Source: an uncultured Kordiimonas sp.
GTDB lineage: Bacteria > Pseudomonadota > Alphaproteobacteria > Sphingomonadales > Kordiimonadaceae
Assembly: GCA_947503625.1 (NCBI GenBank)
Contig: CANNEK010000001.1
Span: 614,152-678,151, forward strand
DNA length: 64,000 bases
Reading direction: 5' to 3'
Of this stretch, positions 1 through 14,850 are shown piece after piece; position 1 is the stretch's first letter, and every line of letters begins with the position of its first letter. The position numbers were made by a program, and so were the translations under genes. Below the pieces are notes generated by a model that saw nothing but the letters and a program-made list of their open reading frames with translations, did not search any database and was not told the DNA's origin.

Positions 1-814
1 CACCCAGCATGGAAGCCCAGCCTGGAACTGTTATACCCTGTGTATAAGCCCAAAGAATGTACGCCAGTTCTATGAAAGCAGCAAATGAGGTTAGAAAACC
101 AAGCCAGACACTGAATTTCAGTGGCTTCACGGAGAATGATACAATTGCCCCACTGGCGAATTTGATCATCTTCTTAAGGCTGTATTTGGTCTGACCGGCG
201 TGACGTTCCGCGGCCTCAAACTCTACGGTGACGGTTTTGTAACCCAGCCATTCAACCGCCCCCCTGATAAAAAGATCGACGTCGCGAAACTTCAGAAGCT
301 CGTCCCTGACCCGCTTGTCAATCAAACGAAAATCCGACGCACCTGCTTTCATTGATATACCGGCGAGCCAGGAGAACAATCGATAGAACAGTCGAGACGT
401 TAACCTTTTGAAAAAGCCCGCCACCTCGCCGTCATTTCGCTTGGTAGCTACAACGTCAAAGCCGTTTCGCCAGTGGTCGAACAGCACAGGTATAAGTTCC
501 GGCGGGTGCTGCAAATCTCCGTCCATAGAGAGGATTGCATCGCCTCGGGCCAGCCCCAGTCCTGCAAGCAATGCGCGTTGGTGGCCAAAATTCCTTGAAA
601 AACGACACCCTCTCAACTGAGGCATCGTTTTTGACGCGGCCTGAACCTGTTCCCAGGTTTTATCAGCACTGCCATCGTCAACCAGAATAACTTCGTAGGT
701 ACCATCGATTTCGTTTGCTGCAGCTGTCACTTTTTCAAGAAGCAGATCAATATTGCCTTCTTCATTGTACAAAGGAACCACGATTGAAAGATCAATTTTA
801 TCCACGAACTGCAC
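1..814 (-). CDS. GT2 family glycosyltransferase (DPM1/GtrB-like), 3' end cut by window
   Basis: The open frame runs off the left edge, so only about 271 N-terminal residues are seen. It opens with a GT-A nucleotide-sugar fold: SIVVPLYNEEGN, then VDDGSADKTW, SRNFGHQRALLAG and the metal-binding MDGDLQHPPE. A predicted membrane segment begins near residue 235 (KFSVWLGFLTSFAAFIELAYI), as in dolichyl/undecaprenyl-phosphate sugar transferases with C-terminal helices. The family transfers a sugar to a polyprenyl phosphate at the inner membrane; the actual sugar is unknown. A GTG at 812-814 has a GGGGG Shine-Dalgarno ten bases upstream; a second GTG at 803-805 is possible. It lies downstream of rpoC but beyond a strong terminator, so it probably has its own promoter. 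Confidence 0.85.
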   Translation of the reverse strand, partial: MQFVDKIDLSIVVPLYNEEGNIDLLLEKVTAAANEIDGTYEVILVDDGSADKTWEQVQAASKTMPQLRGCRFSRNFGHQRALLAGLGLARGDAILSMDGDLQHPPELIPVLFDHWRNGFDVVATKRNDGEVAGFFKRLTSRLFYRLFSWLAGISMKAGASDFRLIDKRVRDELLKFRDVDLFIRGAVEWLGYKTVTVEFEAAERHAGQTKYSLKKMIKFASGAIVSFSVKPLKFSVWLGFLTSFAAFIELAYILWAYTQGITVPGWASMLG

Positions 815-844
815 CCTGTGTTTACCCCCGGCTTCAGTAAAACA

Positions 845-872
845 AAAAAGGCCCGCCGAAGCGAACCTTTTT
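845..872. terminator. Bidirectional intrinsic terminator after rpoC
   Basis: An 11-bp stem capped by a UUCG tetraloop (read on the minus strand: AAAAGGTTCGC, TTCG, GCGGGCCTTTT) is flanked by A and T runs on both sides. It lies 24 bases after the rpoC stop and upstream of the glycosyltransferase start. It should end the rpoBC transcript and isolate the next gene. Confidence 0.85.
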
Positions 873-895
873 GATCTTTAACATGCTGCGAAAGT

Positions 896-5125
<4,230 letters not shown>

Positions 5126-5168
5126 TCAAACTGCGGCTGTAAAGTAACCGCCATCCTGAATGTCAGTG

Positions 5169-5210
5169 CCTGCCGCCAAGCAGGCGGGGCGATAAGCAAG
5201 CTCATCGCCC
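5169..5210 (-). other. Tandem stem-loops between rpoB and rpoC
   Basis: The rpoB-rpoC spacer holds two adjacent hairpins: a short one (CCTGC/GCAGG, 5169-5184) and a longer one (GGGCGATAAGC at 5187-5197 with GCTCATCGCCC at 5200-5210; one pair is G-U in the transcript). No U-run follows, so an RNA processing or stability role is more likely than termination. Function is inferred. Confidence 0.5.
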
Positions 5211-5228
5211 GGCTAAAGGGCCAATACC

Positions 5229-8200
5229 CTAGTCGTCAGTTCCCGCGATCAATTCCACATTCAAACACAGAGATCTCATTTCCTTCACAAGAACGTTGAA
5301 GGACTCAGGGATGCCCGCTTCAAATGTGTCGTCACCGCGTACAATCGCTTCATACACTTTGGTCCGGCCCTGCACGTCATCCGACTTAACTGTCAGCATT
5401 TCCTGCAGAGTATAGGCAGCACCATAAGCCTGAAGTGCCCACACTTCCATCTCACCGAAGCGCTGCCCACCAAACTGCGCCTTACCACCAAGCGGCTGCT
5501 GGGTAACAAGGCTGTAGGGGCCAATCGAGCGTGCGTGGATTTTATCATCGACCAGGTGGTGCAGTTTGAGCATGTAAATATAGCCCACTGTCACTTTACG
5601 GTCGAATTTCTCGCCTGTACGACCATCCCAAAGGGTGACCTGACCAGAACTGTCAAGCCCTGCTTTATCAAGCATGGTAACAATGTCGGCTTCGACAGCG
5701 CCGTCAAACACCGGCGTGCCCATGGGAACACCGTTTGTCAGGTTGCCGGCAAGTTCCAGAATCTGGTCATCGTCCAGTTCCTCAATATCGGTACCAAACT
5801 GATCGGCACCATAGATATCTTTAAACTTGGTGCGGAACTCATCGATTTTTGCCTGCCCGTGACGGTAATTTTCAAGCATCGAGTCAATCTGGCGCCCCAG
5901 ACCACGAGAAGCCCAGCCAAGGTGAGTTTCCAGAATCTGCCCCACGTTCATCCGTGATGGAACACCGAGCGGGTTCAGAACCACATCTACTGGCGTGCCG
6001 TCTTCAAGGTGTGGCATGTCTTCCTGTGGCAGAATGCGAGAAATCACACCTTTGTTGCCGTGACGACCAGCCATCTTGTCACCGGGCTGAAGCTTGCGTT
6101 TCACAGCCACGAAAACCTTAACCATTTTCAGAACGCCAGGTGGCAGTTCGTCGCCTCGTTGCAGTTTCTCGATTTTCTCGTCGAAACGGCTTTGAAGTTG
6201 AGCACGGCTCTCATCAAACTGCTTACGCAGCGCCTCGATGTTGCTCATGGTATCGTCATCATCAACAGCAAGGTCCCACCACTGAATGCGAGGTAATTCT
6301 GCCAGGCCTTCTTCAGTGATTTTGGTGCCTTTTTTCATGTCTTTGTTGCCAGACGAAACAGTCTTGCCAACAAGCCACGGCTGCAAACGACCATAGATAC
6401 TGCGCTCGAGAATTGTGCGCTCATCCTCACGGTCTTTTGTCAGGCGGTCAATTTCTTCGCGTTCGATTGTCAGTGCACGCTCGTCCTTGTCGACGCCGTG
6501 GCGGTTAAAGACACGTACTTCAACAACTGTACCCGCAACACCCGGCGGCAAACGCATGGATGTATCGCGAACATCCGATGCCTTTTCACCAAAGATGGCG
6601 CGCAGAAGTTTTTCTTCCGGCGTCATCGGGCTTTCGCCTTTTGGCGTGATCTTGCCTACGAGGATATCGCCCGGGTGAACTTCAGCACCGATGTAAACAA
6701 TTCCGGCTTCATCCAGGCTCTTCAAACCTTCTTCACCCACGTTTGGAATATCACGAGTGATTTCCTCAGGGCCAAGCTTGGTATCGCGAGCCATCACTTC
6801 GAATTCCTCGATGTGAATGGATGTGAACACGTCTTCTTTAACAATCCGCTCGGAGATGAGGATCGAATCCTCAAAGTTGTAACCATTCCATGGCATGAAG
6901 GCCACAAGGGCGTTCCGGCCAAGCGCAAGCTCACCAAGCTCTGTAGACGGACCATCACATACGATATCGCCCTGCTTGATCAGGTCGCCCACTTTAACCA
7001 GCGGACGCTGGTTGATGCAGGTGTTCTGGTTCGAACGCTGGAATTTCTGCAACGTGTATATGTCAACGCCCGACTTGCCCGGATCAACTTCTTCTGTTGC
7101 CCGGATCACGATCCGTGTCGCATCCACTTGCTCAACAACGCCTGTACGGCGTGCGGCAATTGCTGCACCACTATCGCGAGCAACAACGGCTTCCATACCC
7201 GTACCAACATACGGCGCTTCCGCACGCACCAGAGGCACTGCCTGACGTTGCATGTTTGATCCCATCAATGCGCGGTTCGCATCATCGTTCTCAAGGAACG
7301 GGATAAGCGATGCGGCAACGGACACGAGCTGCTTCGGCGACACATCCATGAGGTCAATCTGACCAGGCTGTGTCATTACAAATTCACCGTTCTGGCGACA
7401 TGAAACAAGGTCATTCGCAAACGTACCATCGTCGTTCAGGGCAGCATTAGCCTGCGCAACAGTGTATTTCGCTTCTTCCATCGCTGAAAGATAGATTACT
7501 TCGTCTGAAACCAGGCCGTCTTTCACTGTGCGATATGGGCTTTCGATAAAGCCATACTTGTTCACCTGCGCATACGTCGCGAGTGAGTTGATCAAACCAA
7601 TGTTTGGTCCCTCAGGCGTCTCAATCGGGCAAATACGGCCGTAATGCGTTGGGTGAACGTCACGAACTTCAAAACCTGCACGCTCACGCGTCAGACCACC
7701 AGGGCCAAGCGCTGACATGCGGCGTTTGTGTGTAATTTCTGAAAGCGGGTTCGTTTGATCCATAAACTGCGACAGCTGCGATGAACCAAAAAATTCACGA
7801 ACAGATGCAACAACTGGTTTCGCATTGATAAGGTCATGCGGCATAACAGTGTCGATGTCCACAGAGGACATACGTTCACGAATCGCGCGCTCCATGCGAA
7901 GAAGACCAATACGATACTGGTTTTCCATCAACTCACCAACCGAGCGAACACGACGGTTGCCAAGATGGTCAATATCATCGATATCACCGCGACCGTCTTT
8001 CAGGTTAACCAGCGTTTTAACAGTTTGCAGTATGTCTTCACGGCGCAAGGTGCCGACTGTGTCTTCACACTCAACATTCAGGCGAACGTTCATCTTCACC
8101 CGGCCAACGTCAGAGAGGTCGTAACGCTCAGGGTCGAAGAATAGGCCGTAAAACAGACCATCCGCTGTTTCTTTGGTTGGCGGTTCACCCGGGCGCATTA

Positions 8201-9329
8201 CCTTGTAAATCTCGGCAAGCGCACCGTCGTGGCTCTCAACCTTGTCCGCCATCAATGTGTTGCGGATGTAAGGGCCAACAGAAACATCATCGATGTCGAG
8301 AACTTCAACTTCGTCACTACCTGCTGCAGACAGCGCTTCAACGATTTCTTCCGTCAGTTCCTGACCAGCTTCAACATAGATGGCACCGGTTTTCTCGTTG
8401 ATTACATCTTTGGCAGCATAACGACCAAGGATTTGATCGTCAGGCACCAGAATGGCTTCAACACCGCCGGACTCCAGCTTTTTACCAAGACGCGGGGTGA
8501 TTTTTTTGCCGGCTTCAACAACAACTTCACCACTGTCAGCATCAACGAGGTCAAAAGTTGGTTTCTGACCACGCCAGTTTTCAGCGCGGAATGGCATGCG
8601 CCATCCACCTTCAGCGCGGCGGAAAGAAACGGTTTCGTAGAAGTAATCAAGGATATCTTCAGCCGTCATGCCAAGGGCATACAACAGGGACGTCGCTGGC
8701 AATTTGCGGCGACGGTCAATCCGAACATTCACGATGTCTTTCGCATCAAATTCAAAATCGAGCCAGGAACCACGGTATGGTATCACGCGTGCCGCAAACA
8801 GGAATTTACCAGACGTATGCGTCTTGCCGCGGTCATGGTCAAAGAATACACCTGGCGACCGGTGCATCTGGCTGACAATCACCCGTTCGGTACCATTGAT
8901 CACAAAGGTACCATTGTCTGTCATCATCGGCAGGTCGCCCATATAGACATCTTGCTCTTTGATATCGAGGACAGACTTGGCTTCCGTTTCAGGGTCAACT
9001 TCAAAAACAATGAGGCGTAACGTCACGCGCAGAGGCGCTGCGTAAGTCATGTCACGCTGCTGGCACTCTTCCACATCATACTTCGGATCTTCAAGCTCGT
9101 ACTTGACGTACTCTAGCGATGAAGTCGCCGAAAAATCCTGAATCGGGAAAACCGATTTCAGTACTTTTTCAAGGCCAGAACTCAACCGCTCTTCTTCCGT
9201 GGCTCCCGCCTTGAAGAATTGATCGTAGGATTGACGCTGAACCTCAATCAGGTTCGGCATCTGGCTCACTTCCGTAATGTGACCAAAATCCTTACGTACG
9301 CGCTTACGACCGGTGAATGAAGTCGCCAT
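5229..9329 (-). CDS. rpoB: DNA-directed RNA polymerase subunit beta
   Basis: This is the second catalytic RNA polymerase subunit, 1366 residues, the normal alphaproteobacterial length. Recognisable blocks include the rifampicin-pocket region ([20 protein letters not shown], then [12 protein letters not shown]), the [13 protein letters not shown] block, the [10 protein letters not shown] block and the C-terminal clamp ([18 protein letters not shown]). The rifampicin-pocket residues look wild-type (Asp in FMDQTN, His and Arg in HKRRMSALG), so no target-site resistance is evident. It sits between rplL and rpoC as in nearly all bacteria. The ATG at 9329 has a GAGGG ribosome site about nine bases upstream. 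Confidence 0.99.
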   Translation of the reverse strand: MATSFTGRKRVRKDFGHITEVSQMPNLIEVQRQSYDQFFKAGATEEERLSSGLEKVLKSVFPIQDFSATSSLEYVKYELEDPKYDVEECQQRDMTYAAPLRVTLRLIVFEVDPETEAKSVLDIKEQDVYMGDLPMMTDNGTFVINGTERVIVSQMHRSPGVFFDHDRGKTHTSGKFLFAARVIPYRGSWLDFEFDAKDIVNVRIDRRRKLPATSLLYALGMTAEDILDYFYETVSFRRAEGGWRMPFRAENWRGQKPTFDLVDADSGEVVVEAGKKITPRLGKKLESGGVEAILVPDDQILGRYAAKDVINEKTGAIYVEAGQELTEEIVEALSAAGSDEVEVLDIDDVSVGPYIRNTLMADKVESHDGALAEIYKVMRPGEPPTKETADGLFYGLFFDPERYDLSDVGRVKMNVRLNVECEDTVGTLRREDILQTVKTLVNLKDGRGDIDDIDHLGNRRVRSVGELMENQYRIGLLRMERAIRERMSSVDIDTVMPHDLINAKPVVASVREFFGSSQLSQFMDQTNPLSEITHKRRMSALGPGGLTRERAGFEVRDVHPTHYGRICPIETPEGPNIGLINSLATYAQVNKYGFIESPYRTVKDGLVSDEVIYLSAMEEAKYTVAQANAALNDDGTFANDLVSCRQNGEFVMTQPGQIDLMDVSPKQLVSVAASLIPFLENDDANRALMGSNMQRQAVPLVRAEAPYVGTGMEAVVARDSGAAIAARRTGVVEQVDATRIVIRATEEVDPGKSGVDIYTLQKFQRSNQNTCINQRPLVKVGDLIKQGDIVCDGPSTELGELALGRNALVAFMPWNGYNFEDSILISERIVKEDVFTSIHIEEFEVMARDTKLGPEEITRDIPNVGEEGLKSLDEAGIVYIGAEVHPGDILVGKITPKGESPMTPEEKLLRAIFGEKASDVRDTSMRLPPGVAGTVVEVRVFNRHGVDKDERALTIEREEIDRLTKDREDERTILERSIYGRLQPWLVGKTVSSGNKDMKKGTKITEEGLAELPRIQWWDLAVDDDDTMSNIEALRKQFDESRAQLQSRFDEKIEKLQRGDELPPGVLKMVKVFVAVKRKLQPGDKMAGRHGNKGVISRILPQEDMPHLEDGTPVDVVLNPLGVPSRMNVGQILETHLGWASRGLGRQIDSMLENYRHGQAKIDEFRTKFKDIYGADQFGTDIEELDDDQILELAGNLTNGVPMGTPVFDGAVEADIVTMLDKAGLDSSGQVTLWDGRTGEKFDRKVTVGYIYMLKLHHLVDDKIHARSIGPYSLVTQQPLGGKAQFGGQRFGEMEVWALQAYGAAYTLQEMLTVKSDDVQGRTKVYEAIVRGDDTFEAGIPESFNVLVKEMRSLCLNVELIAGTDD

Positions 9330-9514
9330 ACTTCGCCCTCGTCTCTCTATAATTGCCCGGTTCTGCTTTTGTTACCAGCAGCTCCGGCGACCAACCAAAG
9401 CCCAGATTTCTCAACCTGAACCTCTGAAATTCAATTCTTGCCTCAAAAAAGTGCGCCTGAGGCATGGCACAAAGCAGTGGTTTAATGTCCCCTACCCCAA
9501 GGACGCCGAAAGGC

Positions 9515-9535
9515 CGGGCACGCAATACGTGCCCG
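9515..9535 (-). other. Stem-loop in the rplL-rpoB spacer
   Basis: GGGCACG (9516-9522) pairs with CGTGCCC (9528-9534) around a five-base loop, with one more C-G pair outside. No U-tract follows in the direction of transcription. In enterobacteria the same spacer carries an attenuator and RNase III site; a similar partial-termination or processing role here is inference from position. Confidence 0.5.
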
Positions 9536-9561
9536 ACCTACGGTTCGTTTGGCTCAAGAAA

Positions 9562-9939
9562 TTACTTGAGCTCAACTGAAGCGCCAGCAGCTTCGAGCTT
9601 AGCTTTAAGCTCTTCTGCTTCGGCTTTCGGTGCAGCTTCTTTAACTGTCTTAGGCGCGCCTTCAACCATGTCCTTGGCTTCTTTGAGGCCCAGGCCAGTG
9701 ATGGCACGTACTTCTTTAATCACGTTGATTTTCTTGTCGCCAGCGGCGGTCAGAACAACGTCAAACTCGTCTTTCTCTTCTGCAGCAGCTTCACCAGCAG
9801 CAGCACCGCCAGCAGCGGCAACAGCAACAGGTGCAGCAGCAGATACGCCCCACTTCTCTTCAAGAAGCTTTGAAAGCTCAGCAGCTTCCATAACAGTCAG
9901 GGCAGACAGGTCTTCAACCAACTTATCGAGGTCAGCCAT
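9562..9939 (-). CDS. rplL: 50S ribosomal protein L7/L12
   Basis: This is the flexible stalk protein of the large subunit, which recruits translation factors, in a 125-residue form. The N-terminal dimerisation helix domain ([20 protein letters not shown]) is followed by an Ala/Gly-rich hinge (about residues 36-55) and the compact C-terminal domain ([20 protein letters not shown]). Two ATGs are in frame: 9945 (three bases after GGAG) and 9939 (nine bases after GGAG). The second has normal spacing and gives the usual MADL start, so it is chosen. It follows rplJ and is expected to be co-translated and autoregulated with it. Confidence 0.97.
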   Translation of the reverse strand: MADLDKLVEDLSALTVMEAAELSKLLEEKWGVSAAAPVAVAAAGGAAAGEAAAEEKDEFDVVLTAAGDKKINVIKEVRAITGLGLKEAKDMVEGAPKTVKEAAPKAEAEELKAKLEAAGASVELK

Positions 9940-10034
9940 TTTCATTTACTCCAAATAGAACGATTCCAACTTGGGGAACCACGTTTCACATTGCATTTGC
10001 TCTCAAGCCGCCACCATGGCGACCAGAGAATTGG

Positions 10035-10550
10035 TTAAGCTGCGTCTTGGCTTCCGTAAGCACCAAAGACACGGGCCAGTTGACCCGCAGGAGCCTGTGT
10101 AACCGATGCGACCTTCTGGGCAGGCGCTTGCAGGAGACCCACAAGCTTGCCGCGAAGTTCGTCGAGCGATGGCAGTTCAGCCAATGCCTTGACACCTGTC
10201 TGATCCAGAACAGTCGCGCCCATTCCACCGCCAAGCAAACGAAGTTTTTCGTTGCCTTTGGCGAATTTGGAGAGGGCTTTGGCTGCTGAAACAGGGTCGT
10301 CGGCGTAACCTATTGCCGTCGGTCCGGTAAACAGATCCGATATGCCTTCGTAGTCGGTGCCTTTAAGCGCAAGACGAGTCAGCCGGTTTTTGGTTACCTT
10401 CAGGCTTGCGCCTACTTCACGCATTTGCGAACGCAGTTCGGTAATCTCGGATACGCTCAGGCCGTCATAGTGAACCACGACAACCGCTGCTGCATCAGAG
10501 AAAACCTCGTGCAAGGACGTAACCAGTTCCTGCTTCTCGGCTCTTTCCAC
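10035..10550 (-). CDS. rplJ: 50S ribosomal protein L10
   Basis: This is the stalk base protein that anchors L7/L12 dimers to 23S rRNA, 171 residues. The RNA-binding N-terminal domain carries the typical LRSQMREVGASLKVTKNRL segment followed by a Gly-rich loop, and the C-terminal helix binds L12. The start is a GTG at 10548-10550 with GGAGACGAG upstream; no ATG would retain the conserved MERAEKQ start. In other bacteria the L10-L12 complex represses its own leader mRNA, and a leader with strong hairpins is present here. Confidence 0.97.
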   Translation of the reverse strand: MERAEKQELVTSLHEVFSDAAAVVVVHYDGLSVSEITELRSQMREVGASLKVTKNRLTRLALKGTDYEGISDLFTGPTAIGYADDPVSAAKALSKFAKGNEKLRLLGGGMGATVLDQTGVKALAELPSLDELRGKLVGLLQAPAQKVASVTQAPAGQLARVFGAYGSQDAA

Positions 10551-10917
10551 TTTTCTCGTCTCCGACTTTGAAAATCTTCGACCCGAAAAAACGGGGCCTC
10601 CAATCTTCGTTTAATTGAGCCGCGTACTCACCAATATATCGGCGAGCACACTCCCCTGTCCGGGGTGCAGGATGGATACAATCCAGTCCCGTTGGAATCG
10701 CGTCTATCGCCGTGGGGGCACAAGGCCTCTTTGGCAATAATTCCGTTACCCCATCTCATGCAGGCCATGACTACGCGACGGCCAATTCTTTTAAACTACG
10801 ACGGTCAAATACTAGCGACACACGCCGTAACACCTGCAATCTCGGACAGCTACTAACACCCAGGCAAAACAACCGCCTCGGTGATTGCGCCGACGGGTCG
10901 TCGACGCAAATTCTTCT
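10551..10917 (-). promoter_or_regulatory. rplA-rplJ intergenic region with L10-type mRNA leader
   Basis: This 367-base gap holds no gene. In transcript sense it contains a 9-bp hairpin at 10624-10649 (GTGCTCGCC/GGTGAGTAC with two G-U pairs) and a smaller CCCC/GGGG hairpin upstream. This is where the L10 leader that binds the L10-(L12)4 complex lies in other bacteria. A matching promoter could not be fixed; TTGACC occurs within the gap but no convincing -10 follows. The autoregulatory role is inferred from family and position. Confidence 0.55.
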
Positions 10918-11616
10918 CTAGCCAGCTTCAACCGAAGCGACGTCAATCTTCAGGCCAGGACCCATGGTAGAAGATACGGCGATCTTCTTCACATAAGCAC
11001 CCTTGGCGCCAGATGGCTTGGCTTTGATAACCGCATTCACAAAGGCAGACACATTTTCAGCGATCTGCTCTTCCTTGAAGCTTGCCTTACCTACACCGCC
11101 ATGAACGATACCGGCTTTCTCGACCCGGTACTCCACCTGACCGGCTTTCGCCGCTTCAACAGCACCCTTGACGTCCATAGTCACGGTACCAAGCTTCGGG
11201 TTTGGCATCAGGCCTTTTGGACCCAGTACTTTACCCAGACGGCCAACAACACCCATCATGTCAGGTGTCGCGATCACGCGGTCAAAGTTCATATTGCCCT
11301 TCTGGATATCTTCCATCAGGTCTTCAGCACCAACAATGTCTGCGCCTGCAGCCGTTGCCTCTTCAGCCTTTGGGCCACGGGCAAACACAGCAACACGAAG
11401 TGTTTTGCCTGTGCCGTGCGGCAGCGATACAACGCCGCGAACCATCTGGTCTGCGTGACGCGGGTCAACACCCAAATTCATGGACACTTCGATCGTCTCG
11501 TCAAACTTGACGCTAGAGCGTGCTTTCAACTCTTTTGAAGCATCTTCAATGGTGTAGAGCTTTTCGCGGTCCAGACCATCGGTGGCTTTTTTCATACGTT
11601 TTGCAAGTTTTGCCAT
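10918..11616 (-). CDS. rplA: 50S ribosomal protein L1
   Basis: This 232-residue protein forms the mobile L1 stalk at the ribosomal E site. It has the standard two-domain form, with the conserved block [21 protein letters not shown]- in the middle (residues about 122-142) and [17 protein letters not shown] after it. It starts four bases after the rplK stop, so the two are translationally coupled. L1 commonly represses the rplKA mRNA; a site for this was not identified. Confidence 0.98.
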   Translation of the reverse strand: MAKLAKRMKKATDGLDREKLYTIEDASKELKARSSVKFDETIEVSMNLGVDPRHADQMVRGVVSLPHGTGKTLRVAVFARGPKAEEATAAGADIVGAEDLMEDIQKGNMNFDRVIATPDMMGVVGRLGKVLGPKGLMPNPKLGTVTMDVKGAVEAAKAGQVEYRVEKAGIVHGGVGKASFKEEQIAENVSAFVNAVIKAKPSGAKGAYVKKIAVSSTMGPGLKIDVASVEAG

Positions 11617-11620
11617 CAGA

Positions 11621-12049
11621 TTAGCCTTTCACCTCAAAACCCATCGAGCGAGCTGAACCTTCGATGATCAGCATAGCCGCATCAATGTCATTCGCACTCA
11701 GGTCTACCATTTTTGCCTCGGCAATTTCTTTAATCTGGGCTTTGGTCACAGAACCAGCCGTTGCACGGCCGGGCTCGGAACCACCAGATTTAAGACCAGC
11801 TGCTTTTTTCAGATAATAGCTTGCCGGAGGTGTCTTGGTTTCGAACGTAAAGGACTTGTCCGCATAGACAGTCAGAATAGTAGGAATGGGCATGCCCGGA
11901 TCCATTTTCTGTGTCTTGGCGTTAAACGCTTTACAAAACTCCATAATATTAACGCCGCGCTGACCGAGCGCAGGGCCAATAGGCGGTGACGGGTTGGCCT
12001 GGCCAGCCGGCACCTGAAGCTTCAGGTAACCATCAATCTTCTTTGCCAT
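11621..12049 (-). CDS. rplK: 50S ribosomal protein L11
   Basis: This 142-residue protein binds the GTPase-associated centre of 23S rRNA. The N-terminal proline-rich switch ([19 protein letters not shown]) and the C-terminal rRNA-binding domain (GTA/GSVTK- type block and GSARSMG near the end) are intact. The gene follows nusG after a 111-base spacer and is coupled to rplA. An ATG with AAGGGATATAAA upstream gives a good start. Confidence 0.98.
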   Translation of the reverse strand: MAKKIDGYLKLQVPAGQANPSPPIGPALGQRGVNIMEFCKAFNAKTQKMDPGMPIPTILTVYADKSFTFETKTPPASYYLKKAAGLKSGGSEPGRATAGSVTKAQIKEIAEAKMVDLSANDIDAAMLIIEGSARSMGFEVKG

Positions 12050-12160
12050 TTTATATCCCTTTCAAAAAAACTCTCTGGGCTCATGCCCAATTTCAGGGTG
12101 CGCGGTGCGGCCAATGGCGGGCCTCCCGCACGGGTTTATCCGGGGCATCGCCCCAAATCT
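12050..12160 (-). promoter_or_regulatory. nusG-rplK spacer with several hairpins
   Basis: The spacer is rich in self-complementary segments in transcript sense: GGGGCGATGCCCC, a GTGCGG/CCGCAC pair, and GGGC-ATGA-GCCC (12077-12088) followed six bases later by seven U. The last resembles a weak attenuator rather than a full terminator. Possible roles are partial read-through control or L1/L11 feedback, which are inferences. Confidence 0.4.
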
Positions 12161-12697
12161 CTATGTAATCTTTTCAACCTGCGTGTATTCGAGCTCAACA
12201 GGCGTTGCCCTGCCGAAGATCGATACAGAAACTTTCAGGCGAGCGCGGTCCTCGTCGACATCCTCAACCGTACCGTTAAAGCTGGAGAACGGTCCGTCCG
12301 TAACCTGAACCTCTTCGCCAATCTCGTAAACAATGTTGGGACGCGGGCGCTCGACGCCTTCCTCAACCTGATTGAGGATGCGAGCTGCTTCTGCGTCGGA
12401 AATCGGGCTAGGCTTGCCCTGAGGGCCCAAAAAGCCGGTGACTTTCGCATGACTGTTCGCAAGGTGATAGGTGTCATCTGTCAACACCATCTTGATCAGA
12501 ACATAGCCGGGGAAGAATTTTTTCTCCGAAGAGACTTTCTTTCCCTTGCGGACCTCAATCACCTCTTCAGTCGGCACGATCACTTCATCAACGAGCGCAT
12601 CGAGACCTTGCTGTACAGCCTGATCCTTGATCGCGTTCGCGACCTTGTTCTCAAAACCTGAATAGGCGTGGATAATATACCAGCGAGACTTGCTCAC
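12161..12697 (-). CDS. nusG: Transcription termination/antitermination protein NusG
   Basis: This 178-residue elongation factor binds RNA polymerase through its NGN domain (starting [16 protein letters not shown]) and Rho or S10 through its KOW domain ([27 protein letters not shown]). The length and both domains match the family. It follows secE by two bases, the classical coupled secE-nusG pair. Its neighbours are the ribosomal and polymerase genes whose elongation it assists. Confidence 0.98.
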   Translation of the reverse strand: MSKSRWYIIHAYSGFENKVANAIKDQAVQQGLDALVDEVIVPTEEVIEVRKGKKVSSEKKFFPGYVLIKMVLTDDTYHLANSHAKVTGFLGPQGKPSPISDAEAARILNQVEEGVERPRPNIVYEIGEEVQVTDGPFSSFNGTVEDVDEDRARLKVSVSIFGRATPVELEYTQVEKIT

Positions 12698-12698
12698 A

Positions 12699-12896
12699 TT
12701 ATTCTCCGAAACCGAGTAGCGTTTGAACGCCAGCGTTCAGCAAAAAATCAATACCAAGGAAGAAAACAGCCATAATCACCACCATGATGAATACCATTAC
12801 AGAGGTGATTCCCGCCTCACGAGGCGTCGGCCAAGTGACCTTGGAGCCCTCCTGACGCACCTGCCGGGTAAACTCACCTGGGGTGGTTTTTGCCAT
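12699..12896 (-). CDS. secE: Protein translocase subunit SecE
   Basis: This 65-residue single-span membrane protein is the essential clamp of the SecYEG channel. It has the conserved amphipathic segment [20 protein letters not shown] followed by one hydrophobic helix (about residues 30-52). The short one-helix form is normal for alphaproteobacteria. It lies between tRNA-Trp and nusG. Confidence 0.96.
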   Translation of the reverse strand: MAKTTPGEFTRQVRQEGSKVTWPTPREAGITSVMVFIMVVIMAVFFLGIDFLLNAGVQTLLGFGE

Positions 12897-13004
12897 AGCT
12901 TTTATCCTCTAACCGCTCAACAAGCCCGCGGCCACAATAAAAAACCGCAGGCTAAACAATCATTTAACTCTCTTCGTCGCCTTGACGACACATGACCCAT
13001 GTCC

Positions 13005-13080
13005 TGGCAGGGGCGGAGGGACTCGAACCCACGGCACCCGGTTTTGGAGACCGGTGCTCTACCAACTGAGCTACGCCCCT
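13005..13080 (-). tRNA. tRNA-Trp (anticodon CCA)
   Basis: A full 76-base cloverleaf reads from AGGGGCG to CGCCCCT, with the D-arm AGCTCAGTTGGTAGAGC, the anticodon loop CTCCAAA giving CCA, the T-arm GTGGGTTCGAGTCCC, discriminator G and an encoded CCA tail. Its place between tuf and secE is conserved in proteobacteria. Confidence 0.97.
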
Positions 13081-13114
13081 AAAGCCGGATCGGTCATGTT
13101 CATGAGGGGTGCGG

Positions 13115-13141
13115 TTTACAGGCCAACACCCCGCCATGCAA
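13115..13141 (-). promoter_or_regulatory. Possible promoter for tRNA-Trp-secE-nusG
   Basis: TTGCAT (13136-13141, read on minus) is followed after 15 bases by TGTAAA (13115-13120), about 35 bases before the tRNA. The spacing is short, so this is tentative. Some promoter is expected here because the tuf gene upstream is separated by a terminator. Confidence 0.3.
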
Positions 13142-13205
13142 GTACTTTTTTTACCATTATTGAAATGGCTTAGCCCCAACTCGGATTCTCGGCCAAAGCT
13201 GGCGC

Positions 13206-13238
13206 AAAAAACCGGACAGAATGCTTCCGCCCGGTTTT
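13206..13238 (-). terminator. Intrinsic terminator after tuf
   Basis: An 8-bp stem AAAACCGG/CCGGTTTT with a 15-base loop, ending in a six-T run on the minus strand, lies 18 bases after the tuf stop. A long A/T run on the other side could let it act in both directions. Confidence 0.85.
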
Positions 13239-13255
13239 AATTTTTTGATATCTGT

Positions 13256-14446
13256 CTATTCGATGATTTTAGCGACGACGCCGGCGCCGACGGTACGCCC
13301 ACCTTCGCGGATAGCGAAGCGCAGGCCCTCGTCCATGGCGATCGGAGCAATCAGCTCAACCGTCAGGTTCACATTGTCACCAGGCATAACCATCTCTGTG
13401 CCGGAAGGCAGCTCAACATTGCCGGTAACATCCGTTGTACGGAAGTAGAACTGAGGACGGTAGTTCGCAAAGAACGGCGTGTGACGGCCACCCTCTTCCT
13501 TGGTCAGGATGTAAGTCTCTGCTGTGAACTTCGTGTGCGGTGTGATCGAACCAGTGTGTGCCAGAACCTGACCACGCTCGATATCGTCACGCGCAACACC
13601 ACGCAGCAGTGCACCAATGTTATCGCCAGCACGACCTTCGTCCAGAAGCTTGCGGAACATCTCAACACCCGTGATCGTCGTTTTCGTTGTATCCTTGATA
13701 CCAACAATCTCGATCTCTTCACCAACCTTGACGATACCGCGCTCAACACGACCCGTCGCAACAGTACCACGGCCAGAGATAGAGAACACATCCTCAACAG
13801 GCATCAGGAACGCACCGTCAATCGCACGCTCAGGCATCGGGATGTACTCGTCAACAGCAGCCATCAGCTCAAGGATCTTCTCTTTACCGATGTTGTCGTC
13901 ACGGCCTTCAAGCGCTGCAAGAGCAGAACCGGCAATGATCGGAATATCGTCACCAGGGAAGTCGTATTCGCTCAAAAGCTCGCGGATTTCCATCTCGACA
14001 AGCTCAAGAAGCTCTTCGTCGTCAACCTGATCAACCTTGTTCATGAAAACAACAAGGGCCGGCACACCAACCTGACGCGCAAGCAGGATGTGCTCACGGG
14101 TCTGCGGCATAGGACCATCTGCTGCGTTCACAACAAGAATACCACCATCCATCTGTGCAGCACCCGTGATCATGTTCTTCACATAATCAGCGTGACCAGG
14201 GCAGTCAACGTGCGCATAGTGGCGGTTCTCTGTTTCATACTCAACGTGCGCCGTCGAAATCGTGATACCACGCTCACGCTCCTCAGGGGCCTTGTCAATG
14301 TTCGCAAAATCAACAGCTTCGCCGCCGCTAACTTCTGCAAGTACCTTCGTAATCGCCGCCGTCAACGTTGTCTTACCATGGTCAACGTGACCAATCGTGC
14401 CAACGTTACAGTGTGGCTTATTACGCTCAAACTTCTCTTTAGCCAT
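13256..14446 (-). CDS. tuf: Elongation factor Tu
   Basis: This GTPase delivers aminoacyl-tRNA to the ribosome and has 396 residues. The P-loop GHVDHGKT (residues 19-26), switch II DCPGH (about 80-84) and guanine-specificity motif NKVD (about 135-138) are all intact, followed by the two beta-barrel domains. Many proteobacteria carry a second tuf copy in the str operon; that operon is not in this window. The gene follows tRNA-Tyr and tRNA-Gly and is probably co-transcribed with them. Confidence 0.99.
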   Translation of the reverse strand: MAKEKFERNKPHCNVGTIGHVDHGKTTLTAAITKVLAEVSGGEAVDFANIDKAPEERERGITISTAHVEYETENRHYAHVDCPGHADYVKNMITGAAQMDGGILVVNAADGPMPQTREHILLARQVGVPALVVFMNKVDQVDDEELLELVEMEIRELLSEYDFPGDDIPIIAGSALAALEGRDDNIGKEKILELMAAVDEYIPMPERAIDGAFLMPVEDVFSISGRGTVATGRVERGIVKVGEEIEIVGIKDTTKTTITGVEMFRKLLDEGRAGDNIGALLRGVARDDIERGQVLAHTGSITPHTKFTAETYILTKEEGGRHTPFFANYRPQFYFRTTDVTGNVELPSGTEMVMPGDNVNLTVELIAPIAMDEGLRFAIREGGRTVGAGVVAKIIE

Positions 14447-14582
14447 TGCCCGTCTATCCTTGCAAGCAATACGCCCCGCACAGCCATATAGCCTTCGACT
14501 GCTCGTGGGCGAACATTTCAGTTAACCCTGCAGAGGCCCACCCTGGACCGCTACGCTAAGTGTCGCCCGAGAGGGACTTGAT

Positions 14583-14656
14583 TGGAGCGGGTGAAGGGAA
14601 TCGAACCCTCGTCGTAAGCTTGGAAGGCTTCTGCTCTACCATTGAGCTACACCCGC
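14583..14656 (-). tRNA. tRNA-Gly (anticodon TCC)
   Basis: A 74-base cloverleaf starts GCGGGTGTAGCTCAATGG and has the anticodon loop CTTCCAA giving TCC, the T-arm GAGGGTTCGATTCCC, acceptor CACCCGC, and an encoded CCA. It lies between tRNA-Tyr and tuf. Confidence 0.97.
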
Positions 14657-14723
14657 ACAAGATCAAGCCACTCTCTCGAACACAAACAGCCTCCTTGGAC
14701 ACATGCATGTCCAGGAAGCTAAG

Positions 14724-14809
14724 TGGTGGAGGGGACAGGATTCGAACCTGTGTACTCATACGAGGCCAGATTTACAGTCTGGTGCCTTTAACCGCTCGGC
14801 CACCCCTCC
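14724..14809 (-). tRNA. tRNA-Tyr (anticodon GTA)
   Basis: An 86-base tRNA with a long variable arm (class II) starts GGAGGGGTGGCCGAGCGG. Its anticodon stem-loop CAGACTGTAAATCTG gives GTA, and it ends in an encoded CCA. It is the first gene of the tRNA-Tyr, tRNA-Gly, tuf unit. Confidence 0.97.
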
Positions 14810-14850
14810 GTAAAACGCACCTGAAACCCTAGGTGCGACAGTGAGGCCGC

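Noticed and set aside
8229-9020. 263-residue plus-strand frame opposite rpoB, and similar long frames opposite rpoC and tuf
   Set aside because: Shadows of strongly biased coding sequence in rpoB, rpoC and tuf; no ribosome sites or family similarity.
13481-14491. 336-residue plus-strand frame opposite tuf
   Set aside because: Antisense of the EF-Tu gene; conserved protein is on the minus strand.
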